NCBI GenBank assembly: GCA_019339365.1
Contig: CP079859.1
Coordinates: 3,100,001 to 3,164,000 of the forward strand
Direction: 5' to 3'
Length of the DNA: 64,000 nt
DNA from: Vibrio neptunius
Lineage (GTDB): Bacteria > Pseudomonadota > Gammaproteobacteria > Enterobacterales > Vibrionaceae
Shown here: positions 29,128 to 39,091 of the stretch, one piece after another
Layout of the letters: each line of letters starts with the position of its first letter
Position numbering within the stretch: position 1 is the first letter of the stretch
The notes under the pieces: model-generated
Seen by the model: only the letters and a program-made list of their open reading frames with translations
What the model was told of the DNA's origin: nothing
The model's database searches: none
Translations under genes and position numbers: made by a program

Positions 29128-30992
29128 ATGACTCTTGATATTTCAAAATATCCAACACTGGCTCTGGCAAATACACCAGACGAGCTGCGTAGCCTTCCCA
29201 AGGAAGCATTACCCACGCTGTGTGACGAATTACGCACCTACTTATTGAACTCTGTCAGTCAGTCCAGTGGTCACCTCGCCTCTGGCCTGGGTACAGTGGA
29301 GCTTACTGTGGCGCTTCACTATGTGTACAACACTCCGTTCGACCAACTGGTTTGGGATGTTGGCCATCAGGCCTATCCACACAAAATCCTGACTGGTCGT
29401 CGCGATCAAATGTCGACTATCCGCCAGAAAGACGGGCTGCACCCCTTTCCTTGGCGCGAAGAAAGTGAGTATGACACGCTATCTGTCGGCCACTCATCAA
29501 CCTCTATCAGCGCTGCGCTAGGAATGGCAATCAGTGCAGAAAAAGAAGGTGAAAATCGCAAAGTGGTCAGCGTGATTGGTGATGGTGCCATTACCGCAGG
29601 TATGGCATTTGAAGCTATGAACCACGCAGGCGACGTTCATTCGGACATGCTAGTCGTACTGAATGACAACGAGATGTCGATCTCTGAAAACGTCGGAGCA
29701 CTGAATAACCACCTTGCTCAGGTGCTTTCTGGCAGCCTCTACACCTCGATTCGTGAAGGCGGAAAAAAGTACTGTCAGGCGTTCCACCAATCAAAGAATT
29801 GGTTCGCCGCACTGAAGAGCATCTTAAAGGCATGGTCGTACCTGGTACTCTGTTTGAAGAACTGGGTTTTAACTACATCGGTCCGGTAGACGGCCATGAC
29901 GTGAACGAGCTGGTCAAAACCTTGAAAAACATGCGTGAACTAAAAGGTCCACAGTTTCTTCATATCATGACGAAAAAAGGCAAAGGTTACGAACAGGCAG
30001 AAAAAGATCCGATTGGTTATCATGCGGTTCCAAAATTTGATCCTTCTAATTCGTCTCTACCAAAAAGCAACGTTAGCAAGCCAACCTTCTCCAAAATTTT
30101 CGGTGATTTTCTGTGTGATATGGCCGCTCAGGACCCTAAATTGATGGCCATCACACCAGCGATGCGTGAAGGTTCCGGCATGGTTCGCTTCTCCAAAGAG
30201 TACCCACAGCAGTACTTTGATGTTGCAATCGCCGAGCAACATGCCGTCACATTGGCGACAGGTATGGCGATTTCAGGCAACCATCCGATTGTCGCGATAT
30301 ACTCCACTTTTCTTCAACGCGGTTACGACCAGTTGATTCACGACATCGCCATCATGGATCTACCCGTCATGTTTGCAATTGACCGTGCTGGATTAGTGGG
30401 TGCTGATGGTCAGACTCATCAAGGCGCCTTTGATCTGAGCTTTATGCGCTGTATTCCAAACATGGTTATCATGGCGCCAAGCGATGAGAACGAATGTCGC
30501 CAAATGCTCTACACAGGGCATAAGCACACAGGGCCAAGTGCTGTACGTTACCCTCGTGGCAGCGGTATAGGAACTGACATTGAGCAAGAGTTTACCGCGT
30601 TAGAAATTGGCAAAGGCCGAGTCGTACGAAAAGGTGAAAAAGTGGCGATTCTCAGCTTCGGTACCTTCTTAGGCAATGCACTTGAAGCGGCCGAAAAGCT
30701 CAATGCCACTGTCGCTGATATGCGTTTTGTCAAACCACTTGATGAAGCTTTGATCAAACAGCTTGTTGATGAGCATGATGTGATTGTCACATTAGAAGAA
30801 AATGCCATTGCAGGCGGTGCTGGTGCTGGCGTGATCGAGTTTATGATGCAAGAAAAACTCATTAAGCCCGTACTGAATTTAGGCCTTCCTGACAAGTTCA
30901 TTGCTCAAGGAACTCAAGATGAGCTGCATCAAGCGCTAGGGTTAGATGCTGTGGGTATTGAACGGTCGATTAGAGACTATCTCGATAAATAA
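29128..30992 (+). CDS. dxs: 1-deoxy-D-xylulose-5-phosphate synthase (one-base deletion)
   Basis: Thiamine-diphosphate enzyme that joins pyruvate and glyceraldehyde 3-phosphate, the first step of the MEP isoprenoid pathway. The TPP motif is visible ([18 protein letters not shown] to LNDNEMSIS), and so is the transketolase-like C-terminal half ([18 protein letters not shown]). As given, the frame breaks at the A6 run 29763-29768. One more A gives [24 protein letters not shown] and a 621-residue enzyme, one longer than E. coli Dxs. Because the enzyme is essential in bacteria relying on this pathway, a sequence error is the likely cause. Confidence 0.93.
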
Positions 30993-31026
30993 GCGCCACT
31001 CTCTTAGTCCTACCTACATTACGGCT

Positions 31027-31054
31027 AAAAAGCTCTCTTTCCGAGAGCTTTTTT
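31027..31054. terminator. Bidirectional terminator between dxs and truC
   Basis: An 11-bp stem (AAAAAGCTCTC) with loop TTTCC and T-runs on both strands, placed between convergent stops. Confidence 0.9.
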
Positions 31055-31058
31055 CATT

Positions 31059-31784
31059 CTATTCAGGCATCTGCCAAGCAAACTCATCGCAAATCTTCTG
31101 CCATGTGTCATCGACTTTCGCTTTAATCAGTACCGTCTTTTTAGTAAACGGATGCACAAACTCTAATCTTGAGGCATGCAAAAGCAAGCGGTGAGAGTCA
31201 TAGACTTCTCTAAACAGCTTGTTGTGCTTGCCATCGCCGTGAGTAGTATCACCAACTATCGGATGACGAAGATGAGCCATATGGCGTCTGAGTTGATGTT
31301 TACGCCCAGTCAGAGGCTTTAGCTCCATCAAACAGTAGCGTGTTGTGGGAAACTTCCCTGTTGAATAAGGGATCTCTGTTTTGGCCAATGGACAATAATC
31401 CGTGATTGCCTCCTGAGCTTCCTTTTCTTGGCTTGCATGCTTATCAGCTATCTTATCCAGCTCAACTTTTAAGGCGTAATCTAATCTTCCGGCTTCTTCA
31501 ATCCAACCGCGCACTACGGCGTGATAGGTTTTAACCATTTCATGGTTAGCAAACATCGGCATCACTTGCGAGGCCACATCACTCGACAAAGCAAAAATCA
31601 GTACACCTGATGTCGGTCGATCAAGGCGATGAAGTGGAAAAACATGCTGACCAATTTGGTCACGTAGTGTCTGCATCACAAACTGAGTTTCGTGTTTATC
31701 TAACCAACTACGATGAACCAGCATTCCTGCAGGTTTGTTGACAGCAACAAAGTACTCGTCCTGGAAAACAATATCTAACATCAT
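31059..31784 (-). CDS. truC: tRNA pseudouridine-65 synthase TruC
   Basis: RluA-family pseudouridine synthase that modifies U65 of tRNAIle and tRNAAsp. 241 residues. The catalytic Asp is in FPLHRLDRPTSGVLIF; the family KPAGMLVHRSW and GRKHQLRRHMAHLRHPIVGD blocks are present. It overlaps yqcC upstream by 4 bp (ATGA), as in E. coli yqcC-truC. Confidence 0.93.
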   Translation of the reverse strand: MMLDIVFQDEYFVAVNKPAGMLVHRSWLDKHETQFVMQTLRDQIGQHVFPLHRLDRPTSGVLIFALSSDVASQVMPMFANHEMVKTYHAVVRGWIEEAGRLDYALKVELDKIADKHASQEKEAQEAITDYCPLAKTEIPYSTGKFPTTRYCLMELKPLTGRKHQLRRHMAHLRHPIVGDTTHGDGKHNKLFREVYDSHRLLLHASRLEFVHPFTKKTVLIKAKVDDTWQKICDEFAWQMPE

Positions 31785-32095
31785 GCACAGGCCTCGTCTA
31801 TTGCTCTAAGTAAATCAAGCAATGGAGCATATGCCCCATGCTCTTTCCAACACTCTTCAAAGTAAGGCGTGATAGCAAAGCCTGTGGGTAAAGGCATATT
31901 CTGCTCAAGAAGATAGGCCATTTGGGGTAGGAATACCCATTGCAGCCATTGCTCTGGTTTTAGCGTATCAACAGAAAAAGGTTCAACGCTTTGTAGCGCT
32001 TGCTCAGAAGGCTTGCTGTGTTGCCACAGTTTTAGCTCGCGCATGACAGAGGGTAACTGGTCGAGAAGTGGTACTATTTGCTGTTCTTTTGTCAT
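31781..32095 (-). CDS. yqcC: YqcC family protein (DUF446)
   Basis: 104-residue helical protein of the YqcC/DUF446 family with the WLQWVFLPQMAYLLEQNMPLP block. Function unknown; it is regularly paired with truC. I choose the start at 32095 (MTKEQQIVPLL) from the family N-terminus; the frame is open to 32137 but that part is not conserved. The ribosome site is weak. Confidence 0.82.
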   Translation of the reverse strand: MTKEQQIVPLLDQLPSVMRELKLWQHSKPSEQALQSVEPFSVDTLKPEQWLQWVFLPQMAYLLEQNMPLPTGFAITPYFEECWKEHGAYAPLLDLLRAIDEACA

Positions 32096-32170
32096 AAAAC
32101 TGAGTGGAAACCTTGAAATTAGGCATAAGAGTACCATTTATAGAGGAAAGAAAGTTAGGACTATTCAGCA

Positions 32171-33208
32171 ATGGACACCATTCATACTCTCAGTCAGTTA
32201 TTAACCAATAGCGAATGCCAATATCAGGTTTACGACCTAGGGCGCCGAATAAAGAATATTGACAACAAAATGTTTGTCGATGTAGAGAAAGGTTTTCAAC
32301 CCTATCCGTACCCTTTACAGCGTAAAGCGCATCTCGCAATTGCTTACTGGAATGAACATAAGCAACCTTGGATTTGGTTCTTAAAGTTTGAATTGGATGA
32401 ACGTGGTCTATTGAAACAAGCTGATGTGGGCAACTTCATTAAATATGTTGTTGAAGCGATGGGCACGCGCTTAAGTCAGGAAATGACCGAAGAACAGCAA
32501 CAAAAACTATCGAACAACCCTTACACTTTCAAACCTACTGAAGATAAGATGGCAGTGTTTCACAGTCAAATAAGAGCTCAACTCGACTTACCATGCAGTC
32601 AGTTCTACGAGCACGCACAGCACTACTTCTCTGGTGGTCTAGGCTGGGATAAATGGCAGACCGTCGGCCTTCAAGGTGTAACCGATATTTGTGCACGCCT
32701 TGGGCATAACCAAAATGGCGTCAGCTTACGTAAAGCGTTAAAGCACCTGCCTAATGAGCCGCTTTATGCCTTGCTCGGGGCACTGGAGCACACCCCTTTA
32801 CCAGATAAGCTGGCAGGGCGTTTACAAGAAATGGCCCTTGAGCAGATAGACAGCAATGACCCAGATATCTTCTTACTCGGCGCTCTAGCGCGTGCACTGT
32901 CTGGAGCTGACACTTCGTATTCAGGAATAGTACTCGACAACATTCTCGCCTCTCCTCGCCTCAGCCATCAAGAGGTGTTGATTGGCATTGCAGGCCGCAG
33001 TTGGCATCTTCTCAGTGACCCACAGCTTGCACAGCAATTTCTTCTGCGTTTAGCTCAGACAGGTAATCAGGCGCTATTTAATCAACTGTTTGCCGATCTG
33101 GTGATGCTGCCGGAATTGAGGATGGTGTTACTGCCCCTGCTTCATTCTGCACCATCTACAGAGTTGGCTGAGGCGCTAGTAAAACTTCAACAAGCGACTA
33201 AGAGCTAA
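32171..33208 (+). CDS. DUF3549 protein
   Basis: 345-residue soluble protein of the DUF3549 family found in vibrios and relatives. The C-terminal half is a run of short helices rich in Leu and Ala, suggesting a HEAT-like or helical-repeat fold. There are no catalytic motifs that I recognise. Followed with no gap by a DUF3301 gene, with which it probably forms a two-gene operon. Function unknown. Confidence 0.78.
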   Translation: MDTIHTLSQLLTNSECQYQVYDLGRRIKNIDNKMFVDVEKGFQPYPYPLQRKAHLAIAYWNEHKQPWIWFLKFELDERGLLKQADVGNFIKYVVEAMGTRLSQEMTEEQQQKLSNNPYTFKPTEDKMAVFHSQIRAQLDLPCSQFYEHAQHYFSGGLGWDKWQTVGLQGVTDICARLGHNQNGVSLRKALKHLPNEPLYALLGALEHTPLPDKLAGRLQEMALEQIDSNDPDIFLLGALARALSGADTSYSGIVLDNILASPRLSHQEVLIGIAGRSWHLLSDPQLAQQFLLRLAQTGNQALFNQLFADLVMLPELRMVLLPLLHSAPSTELAEALVKLQQATKS

Positions 33209-33511
33209 ATGATGATCGGTGACCTTCTAGCCATTCTAGGATTGGCATTCGGCTGTTTTTTATTCTGGCAACAAAGAAGGCAAGCTGAGCTTGCCAAATC
33301 CATCGCGGCCAGCAAATGTAAGCAGCTCGATCTGCAGCTGATTAGCGTCGCGCTAAAAGGTCATAAACTGAAAACGCCAGACGGAATCTGGCGTTGGCAC
33401 TCTGTTTACCAATTTGAATTTTCATCACTTGGTGATGACTGCTACCAAGGCAAGTTAATCATGCAAGGCTTTCGACTGATGAAGGTCGATCTACCACCTC
33501 ATCGGATGTAA
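33209..33511 (+). CDS. DUF3301 membrane-anchored protein
   Basis: 100 residues with an N-terminal signal-anchor helix (LLAILGLAFGCFLFW) and a positively charged start of the soluble part (QQRRQAEL). Then comes a beta-rich domain with WRWHSVYQFEFSS and a final VDLPPHRM. DUF3301, function unknown. It starts right after the DUF3549 stop with two ATGs in a row. Its last 53 bp overlap the convergent acetyltransferase gene. Confidence 0.78.
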   Translation: MMIGDLLAILGLAFGCFLFWQQRRQAELAKSIAASKCKQLDLQLISVALKGHKLKTPDGIWRWHSVYQFEFSSLGDDCYQGKLIMQGFRLMKVDLPPHRM

Positions 33512-33977
33512 ACACATACTCATTATACGGACCAAATGCATCACGGTTTTGACCGCAAAGCTCAAAACCCAGTTTGCTTAGAATACGAATCGATGCAATG
33601 TGCCCAATATTAGCAGTTGCTGACACACGAGTTAAGTTGAGATCCCGCACCGCCTTCGGGAAAAAGGCCTTCAGCACTTCACTGGCGTACCCCTTTCCCC
33701 AGTAGGCTTTATCAAAAATATAACCTAGCTCTGGCCCACTATCCAAATGATAGATAAAGACATGCCCGATGTATTCTCGCGAGTGGCTATCTAAGACAGC
33801 CAAGGTATAAATGGTATGATCATGTAACACTTGCTGGAAAAGCTGTTTTGCTGAAGAAACCGTGTGCGGCCCATTCATCTCAGCTCGATTCTTGGCACAA
33901 CAGTTCAGCATCAAGAATTCTGACTGCAATGATTCATTGTATGGCACCAGTAATGTTCGGCGAGTTACGATAGTCAC
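33459..33977 (-). CDS. GNAT acetyltransferase (RimJ/RimL-like)
   Basis: 172-residue N-acetyltransferase with the acetyl-CoA pyrophosphate-binding segment ELGYIFDKAYWGKGYASEVL (Q/RxxGxG/A-type loop) and NIGHIASIRILSKLGFE near the C-terminus, as in the RimJ/RimL group. Substrate unknown. Its 3' end runs 53 bp into the convergent DUF3301 gene, so the last 17 residues lie opposite another coding sequence. Confidence 0.82.
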   Translation of the reverse strand: MTIVTRRTLLVPYNESLQSEFLMLNCCAKNRAEMNGPHTVSSAKQLFQQVLHDHTIYTLAVLDSHSREYIGHVFIYHLDSGPELGYIFDKAYWGKGYASEVLKAFFPKAVRDLNLTRVSATANIGHIASIRILSKLGFELCGQNRDAFGPYNEYVFTSDEVVDRPSSVESLA

Positions 33978-34139
33978 AACACATCCTTATTGACAGCATG
34001 CCCCCGAAGAACAGAGGCTAATATTTGTATCCAAACATAGAAACAAAGCTGAAAAGTTATACTAAGTGATAAGTTTAGTTATTGATCTAGATTGTTATTT
34101 TGACGTTGTTAGTGTGAGTTATGCCTAAGGTTAAAGAAA

Positions 34140-34478
34140 AGCCCCAATACGCAAATATCGGGGCTGTAGTCTTACTCGCAGCAGTCCGGCCACAAAAAGG
34201 GCTCCATGCCTCTTGCTTAATAGTCACTGAGTCCTTTAGTGTTATCCTAGCTTAGCTGCCCTAGCGGTATACTAATCGTCCTGATAGCTACCTAAACTGT
34301 TAACACACGTCACTTTTTCACTTAGCGGTGTTCTGCATCATCCTGATACTGTCACACCTCTTCCCAGAGGGGCCCTATCCGTTCCTTAGTACTGAGTTCC
34401 CATCAGTAGCTGCATCCCTACAGTATCCTTTTGTTCCGTGTCAGCATCCCGTCCAACACTGATTAATTTACCCTACCT
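34140..34478 (-). ncRNA. csrB: CsrB-type small RNA that sequesters CsrA
   Basis: The 730-bp gap between the acetyltransferase and the next gene holds a minus-strand RNA of about 340 nt. It carries about fifteen GGA motifs (seen as TCC on the plus strand), many in hairpin loops such as CAGGATGATG, CAGGACGA and AAGGACTCA. It ends in a 10-bp terminator stem (AGCCCCGATA / TATTGGGGCT, 34140-34165) with a T-rich tail. Repeated GGA loops with this length define CsrB/CsrC RNAs, which bind many CsrA dimers. The E. coli csrB gene lies between yqcC and syd, so the nearby yqcC fits. The 5' end is inferred from a TATAGC box. Vibrios have several copies, so which one this is remains open. The remaining bases (33978-34139 and 34479-34711) show nothing I can name. 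Confidence 0.82.
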
Positions 34479-34711
34479 CTTGCTATAAGCAATGTGATAA
34501 ACCAAAACACTGGTGACATCAATACGTCCATTAGATTTAATATCTAATAAATTCAAAAACATAAAATGACAATGCGTTTATCACACCAGAGTAAGACCGT
34601 TTTATCGCACACTAAGCGTAAGATATTTCGCACATTGGCAACGTGTATTTTCTATTCGCATTCCCTGGTTGCGTTGAGTATCATGACGCTAAACGCATTC
34701 AAGGAGGTCAT

Positions 34712-34999
34712 ATGCTCACTCAAGATGTTAGTCAGGAGCTTAAAGAAATTTTAGAACAGCTCCGAAAAGAAGGGAAAGAGCCAACCGTCGCCTTGGTGAA
34801 AGCACGTCTTAGTACAGTCATCCCTATGCCTGCTCTTATCACAACTATTAAAAGCTGGAAAAGTGCTAACCGTGTTCCTAAGGTAGAAGTTGCGGCGAAA
34901 GCTGAATCAAACGAGCAGGATCGCATAAAGCAATTAGAGCAAGAGGTAATACAGTTGAATCAGCGTATAGCAGCCTTGGAGAGCAAATTAGGACTTTAA
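34712..34999 (+). CDS. Small HTH and coiled-coil protein, KfrA-N-like
   Basis: 95 residues. The N-terminal part (LKEILEQLRKEGKEPTVALV to ALITTIKSWKS) has the pattern of the KfrA N-terminal DNA-binding domain. A leucine-zipper-like coiled coil follows (RIKQLEQEVIQLNQRIAALESKL). A dimeric DNA-binding protein is the simplest reading; target unknown. The start at 34712 follows a very strong AAGGAGGTCAT site; the longer frame from 34643 has none. It is divergent from the CsrB-type RNA. Confidence 0.68.
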   Translation: MLTQDVSQELKEILEQLRKEGKEPTVALVKARLSTVIPMPALITTIKSWKSANRVPKVEVAAKAESNEQDRIKQLEQEVIQLNQRIAALESKLGL

Positions 35000-35021
35000 A
35001 CTACTGGACGCCCGTTCTATT

Positions 35022-35544
35022 CATCATTCTCAATGAGAAAGGTACGACCGTGTTGGGGATCCCTCAAAACAAGTCGAAAACGAGAAGAGATTCCTTACTC
35101 TCTCCTTCGTCGTTCTAAGGAATGACATATCTAGTTCACCGCCACAACACCATGACGAACAACGTCATCCTCAAGAGTGAGGTACAAACGAGTTGGGGAT
35201 CTCTTAAAGCGAGTCGAAAACGAGAAGAGATTCCTTACTCTCTCCTCGTCGTTCTAAGGAATGACATATCTAGTTCACCGCCACAACACCATGACGAACA
35301 ACGTCATCCTCAAGAGTGAGGTACGACCGTGTTGGGGATCCCTCAAAACAAGTCGAAAACGAGAAGAGATTCCTTACTCTCTCCTCGTCGTTCTAAGGAA
35401 TGACATATCTAGTTCACCGCCACAACACCATGACGAACAACGTCATCCTCAAGAGTGAGGTACGACCGAGTTGGGGATCCCTCAAAACAAGTCGAAAACG
35501 AGAAGAGATTCCTTACTCTCTCCTTCGTCGTTCTAAGGAATGAC
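35022..35544. repeat. Four-copy tandem array of a 102-bp foldback element, 139-bp period
   Basis: Between the HTH gene and sucD lie four copies of an element beginning GTCATCCTCAAGA and ending TAAGGAATGAC. Copies start near 35022, 35164, 35303 and 35442. The first copy is degenerate at its left end. Copies are joined by an identical 37-bp spacer with CACCGCCACAACACC. The ends are inverted repeats (GTCATCC and GGAATGAC) and an inner pair (GGGGATC / GAGATTCC) extends the foldback. Short open frames across it are by-products of the tandem unit. Confidence 0.9.
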
Positions 35545-35568
35545 AAATATTTGTAGAACACAAAAACA

Positions 35569-35596
35569 AAAGGCTTGGCGCAATGCCAAGCCTTTT
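35569..35596 (-). terminator. Terminator of the sdh-suc operon after sucD
   Basis: The 11-bp stem AAAGGCTTGGC with loop GCAAT lies 23 bp past the sucD stop and is T-rich on both sides. Confidence 0.88.
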
Positions 35597-35617
35597 TTGT
35601 TTAGACAAATTGGCGAA

Positions 35618-36490
35618 TTACCAACCTGTTACTTCACGCAGACCTTTACCGATATCTGCTAGAGACTTAACCGTCTTAACGCCAGCTGCTTCTAGTGCTG
35701 CAAACTTGTCTTCCGCAGTGCCCTTACCACCAGAGATGATTGCACCAGCGTGACCCATACGTTTACCTGGAGGAGCCGTTACACCAGCGATGTAAGAAAC
35801 CACTGGCTTAGTTACGTTCTCTTTGATGAACGCTGCTGCTTCTTCTTCAGCTGTACCACCGATTTCGCCAATCATTACGATGGCTTCAGTTTCTGGATCT
35901 TCTTGGAACAGTTTTAGGATATCAATGAAGTTTGAGCCTGGAATTGGGTCGCCACCGATACCAACACAAGTAGACTGACCGAAACCTTCGTCTGTCGTCT
36001 GCTTAACCGCTTCATACGTAAGAGTACCAGAGCGAGAAACGATACCCACTTTACCTTTCTTGTGGATGTGACCAGGCATGATACCAATCTTACACTCATC
36101 AGGAGTGATTAGACCTGGACAGTTAGGACCGATCATGCGAACGCCAGTTTCTTCTAGCTTCACTTTCACGTCGATCATATCTGTTGTTGGAATACCTTCA
36201 GTGATCGTTACGATAAGCTCGATACCCGCATCAATCGCTTCTAGGATTGCATCTTTACAGAAAGGTGCTGGAACGTAGATAACTGTTGCAGTGGCGCCAG
36301 TTGCTTCTACTGCTTCACGTACAGTGTTGAATACAGGAAGACCTAGGTGAGTTTGGCCACCTTTACCTGGGGATACACCACCAACCATCTGTGTGCCGTA
36401 TGCGATAGCTTGCTCAGAGTGGAAAGTACCTTGACCACCAGTGAAACCCTGACAGATTACTTTGGTGTCTTTATTAATTAGTACAGACAT
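35618..36490 (-). CDS. sucD: Succinyl-CoA synthetase alpha subunit
   Basis: Alpha subunit of succinyl-CoA ligase, which converts succinyl-CoA to succinate with ATP formation in the TCA cycle. 290 residues. The CoA-binding [15 protein letters not shown] block and the phosphohistidine region [17 protein letters not shown] (active-site His in GHAGA) are present. It overlaps sucC by one base (TAATG). Last gene of the TCA operon. Confidence 0.97.
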   Translation of the reverse strand: MSVLINKDTKVICQGFTGGQGTFHSEQAIAYGTQMVGGVSPGKGGQTHLGLPVFNTVREAVEATGATATVIYVPAPFCKDAILEAIDAGIELIVTITEGIPTTDMIDVKVKLEETGVRMIGPNCPGLITPDECKIGIMPGHIHKKGKVGIVSRSGTLTYEAVKQTTDEGFGQSTCVGIGGDPIPGSNFIDILKLFQEDPETEAIVMIGEIGGTAEEEAAAFIKENVTKPVVSYIAGVTAPPGKRMGHAGAIISGGKGTAEDKFAALEAAGVKTVKSLADIGKGLREVTGW

Positions 36491-37656
36491 TATTTGCCCT
36501 CCGCAGCAGCAACAACTTTCTGAGCTGCGTCAGTTAGTGACTCAGCAGCGATGATATCAACATCAGAATTAGCAAGAACTTCGCGACCTAGGTCTGCGTT
36601 AGTACCTTCAAGACGAACAACAACGGGTACGCTTACACCTACCTCTTTAACTGCCCCAATAATACCTTCTGCGATCATGTCACAACGCACGATACCGCCG
36701 AAGATGTTGACGAGTACTGCTTTTACATTGTCATCAGATAGGATGATCTTGAATGCTTCTGCTACACGCTCTTTAGTTGCGCCGCCACCTACGTCTAGGA
36801 AGTTAGCTGGCTTACCGCCGTGTAGGTTTACGATATCCATCGTACCCATTGCCAGGCCTGCACCGTTAACCATACAGCCAACATTGCCGTCTAGTGCTAC
36901 GTAGTTCAGTTCCCACTGTGCTGCGTGTGCTTCACGCTCATCTTCTTGCGAAGGATCATGCATTTCGCGTAGCTTAGGCTGACGGTACATCGCGTTTGAA
37001 TCGATGTTGATCTTACCGTCAAGGCATAGCAAGTTGCCTTCACCAGTAATGACAAGAGGGTTGATCTCTAGAAGAGCAAGGTCGTACTGAGAGAACATGT
37101 TGCCAAGACCCATGAAGATCTTAACAAATTGTTTGATTTGGTCACCTTCAAGACCTAGCTTGAATGCTAGTTCACGACCTTGATAAGCCTGAGGACCGAC
37201 TAGTGGATCGATGGCTGCTTTGTGAATCAACTCTGGAGTCTCTTCTGCAACTTTCTCGATTTCAACACCACCTTCAGTCGATGCCATGAATACAACTTTA
37301 CGAGTTGCACGGTCAACAACCGCACCAAGGTAAAGTTCGTTAGCGATATTTGAAGCTTCTTCTACAAGAATCTTCGTGACAGGCTGACCATTTGCATCTG
37401 TTTGGTAAGTTACCAGATTCTTACCTAGCCATTTTTGCGCAAATTCTTTTACGCCATCTTTTGTGTCATGCAGCTCGACACCGCCCGCTTTACCGCGGCC
37501 ACCAGCGTGAACCTGACATTTAACAACTTTTTTCTCTGTGCTAATGCGACCCGCCGCTTCGAAAGCTTCTTGAGGGGTATCACACGCATAGCCTTCCGGT
37601 ACAGGCAAACCGAATTCTGCAAACAGCTGTTTGGCTTGGTATTCATGCAAATTCAT
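36490..37656 (-). CDS. sucC: Succinyl-CoA synthetase beta subunit
   Basis: Beta subunit with an ATP-grasp fold, 388 residues as in E. coli. It starts [20 protein letters not shown]; the nucleotide-binding [16 protein letters not shown] and the [19 protein letters not shown] blocks are intact. It determines nucleotide and succinate specificity. Separated from sucB by 201 bp that hold two hairpins, unlike the tight spacing elsewhere in the operon. Confidence 0.97.
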   Translation of the reverse strand: MNLHEYQAKQLFAEFGLPVPEGYACDTPQEAFEAAGRISTEKKVVKCQVHAGGRGKAGGVELHDTKDGVKEFAQKWLGKNLVTYQTDANGQPVTKILVEEASNIANELYLGAVVDRATRKVVFMASTEGGVEIEKVAEETPELIHKAAIDPLVGPQAYQGRELAFKLGLEGDQIKQFVKIFMGLGNMFSQYDLALLEINPLVITGEGNLLCLDGKINIDSNAMYRQPKLREMHDPSQEDEREAHAAQWELNYVALDGNVGCMVNGAGLAMGTMDIVNLHGGKPANFLDVGGGATKERVAEAFKIILSDDNVKAVLVNIFGGIVRCDMIAEGIIGAVKEVGVSVPVVVRLEGTNADLGREVLANSDVDIIAAESLTDAAQKVVAAAEGK

Positions 37657-37785
37657 TTTGTTATTCCGTTTGTTTTCCCTTGAGGGATTATTATGTCCAT
37701 GACGCTTTGATCAAAACGACCTAACGTCTGTAGGGTCTTCTCAAATAAAACACTAGCTATCAACACAACTAGCACTCCAAATGAA

Positions 37786-37848
37786 GGCTGAGCGTTGAGC
37801 AGCTCAGCCTAAAACTTTTAGCGCCTAAGAGAACCGTCCCTTAGGTGC
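37786..37848 (-). other. Two hairpins in the sucB-sucC gap
   Basis: The first (37786-37809) pairs GGCTGAG with CTCAGCC; the second (37821-37848) pairs GCGCCTAAG with CTTAGGTGC (one G-T). On the minus strand they follow the sucB stop. Neither has a clean T-run, so they may stabilise or process the mRNA rather than terminate it. The rest of the gap up to sucC shows nothing else. Confidence 0.55.
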
Positions 37849-37857
37849 CTGAGTTCA

Positions 37858-39063
37858 TTACACATCTAGTAGTAAACGAGCTGGATCTTCTAATAGTTCC
37901 TTGATTGTCACTAGGAAGCCCACAGACTCACGACCATCAATCAGGCGGTGGTCATAGGATAATGCTAGATACATCATTGGTAGAATTTCTACTTTGCCAT
38001 CAACAGCCATCGGACGCTCTTGGATCTTGTGCATACCAAGAATCGCCGATTGTGGTGGGTTGATGATTGGCGTAGACATTAGTGAACCAAATACACCACC
38101 GTTAGTGATAGTAAAGTTACCACCCATCAACTCATCAACTGTTAGCTTGCCGTCGCGGCCTTTGATTGCTAACTCTTTGATGCCTTTTTCTACGTCAGCA
38201 AAACCTAGAGTGTCACAGTCTTTAAGAACCGGAGTGACCAGACCACGTGGCGTAGATACCGCCATGCTGATGTCGAAGTAGTTGTGGTAAACGATATCAT
38301 CACCGTCGATAGATGCATTCACTTCTGGGTAACGTTTGAGTGCTTCAGTTACGGCTTTCACGTAGAAAGACATGAAGCCTAAACGGATACCGTGACGCTC
38401 TTCGAACTGGTCTTTATACTGCTTACGAAGATCCATGATTGGCTTCATGTTGACTTCATTGAACGTCGTTAGCATTGCCGTGTTGTTCTTCGCTTCTAGC
38501 AGACGGTTAGCTACCGTCTTACGTAGACGAGTCATTGGTACACGTTTCTGACTACGTGCAGCAGCAGGTGCTTCGGCTACAGGAGCATCGGCTTTCGGTG
38601 CAGCTTTGGCATTCGCAAGGTGCGCTTCAATATCTTCGCGCGTAATACGACCGCCAACACCCGTCCCCTTAACTTGGCTTGCTTCCAAGTTGTGCTCTGC
38701 AAGCAGGCGACGAACTGCCGGGCTTAATGCATCGTTACTTTCTTCGTTTAGGGAAGCTTTATGGCGTTTATCAGGAGAAGCTTCTGCTTCTTCCGTGGTA
38801 TCTTTGGTTGGTTCACCCGCTACTGCACCAGGCTTAATTTTAGCAATCAGTTGCTTAGAAAGAACTGTTGCTCCTTCTTCTTCAATAATCGCTTCTAGTA
38901 CACCCGCTTCAGGCGCTGGTACTTCTAGCACAACTTTATCTGTTTCAATATCAACCAGAACTTCATCGCGCTCAACTGCGTCACCTGGTTGTTTGTGCCA
39001 TGTTGCTACTGTCGCGTCCGCAACAGATTCAGGTAAATCTGGAACCAGAATTTCAATTGTCAT
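37858..39063 (-). CDS. sucB: 2-oxoglutarate dehydrogenase E2 (dihydrolipoyl succinyltransferase)
   Basis: E2 core of the 2-oxoglutarate dehydrogenase complex, 401 residues. A lipoyl domain has the modified lysine at position 43 (ETDKVVLEV). An Ala/Glu-rich linker and a peripheral-subunit-binding domain ([29 protein letters not shown]) follow. The catalytic domain carries [12 protein letters not shown]. It starts 28 bp after sucA. Confidence 0.97.
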   Translation of the reverse strand: MTIEILVPDLPESVADATVATWHKQPGDAVERDEVLVDIETDKVVLEVPAPEAGVLEAIIEEEGATVLSKQLIAKIKPGAVAGEPTKDTTEEAEASPDKRHKASLNEESNDALSPAVRRLLAEHNLEASQVKGTGVGGRITREDIEAHLANAKAAPKADAPVAEAPAAARSQKRVPMTRLRKTVANRLLEAKNNTAMLTTFNEVNMKPIMDLRKQYKDQFEERHGIRLGFMSFYVKAVTEALKRYPEVNASIDGDDIVYHNYFDISMAVSTPRGLVTPVLKDCDTLGFADVEKGIKELAIKGRDGKLTVDELMGGNFTITNGGVFGSLMSTPIINPPQSAILGMHKIQERPMAVDGKVEILPMMYLALSYDHRLIDGRESVGFLVTIKELLEDPARLLLDV

Positions 39064-39091
39064 ATCTGTTTCTTCCTTTCACTTCTAGTTC

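Noticed and set aside
35122..35458. Two similar open frames of 65 codons
   Set aside because: They are offset by exactly the 139-bp repeat unit and have no ribosome site; they arise from the tandem array.
35022..35544. Insertion sequence or transposase remnant
   Set aside because: No transposase frame in or near either array; ends fold back, but no target duplication is evident.
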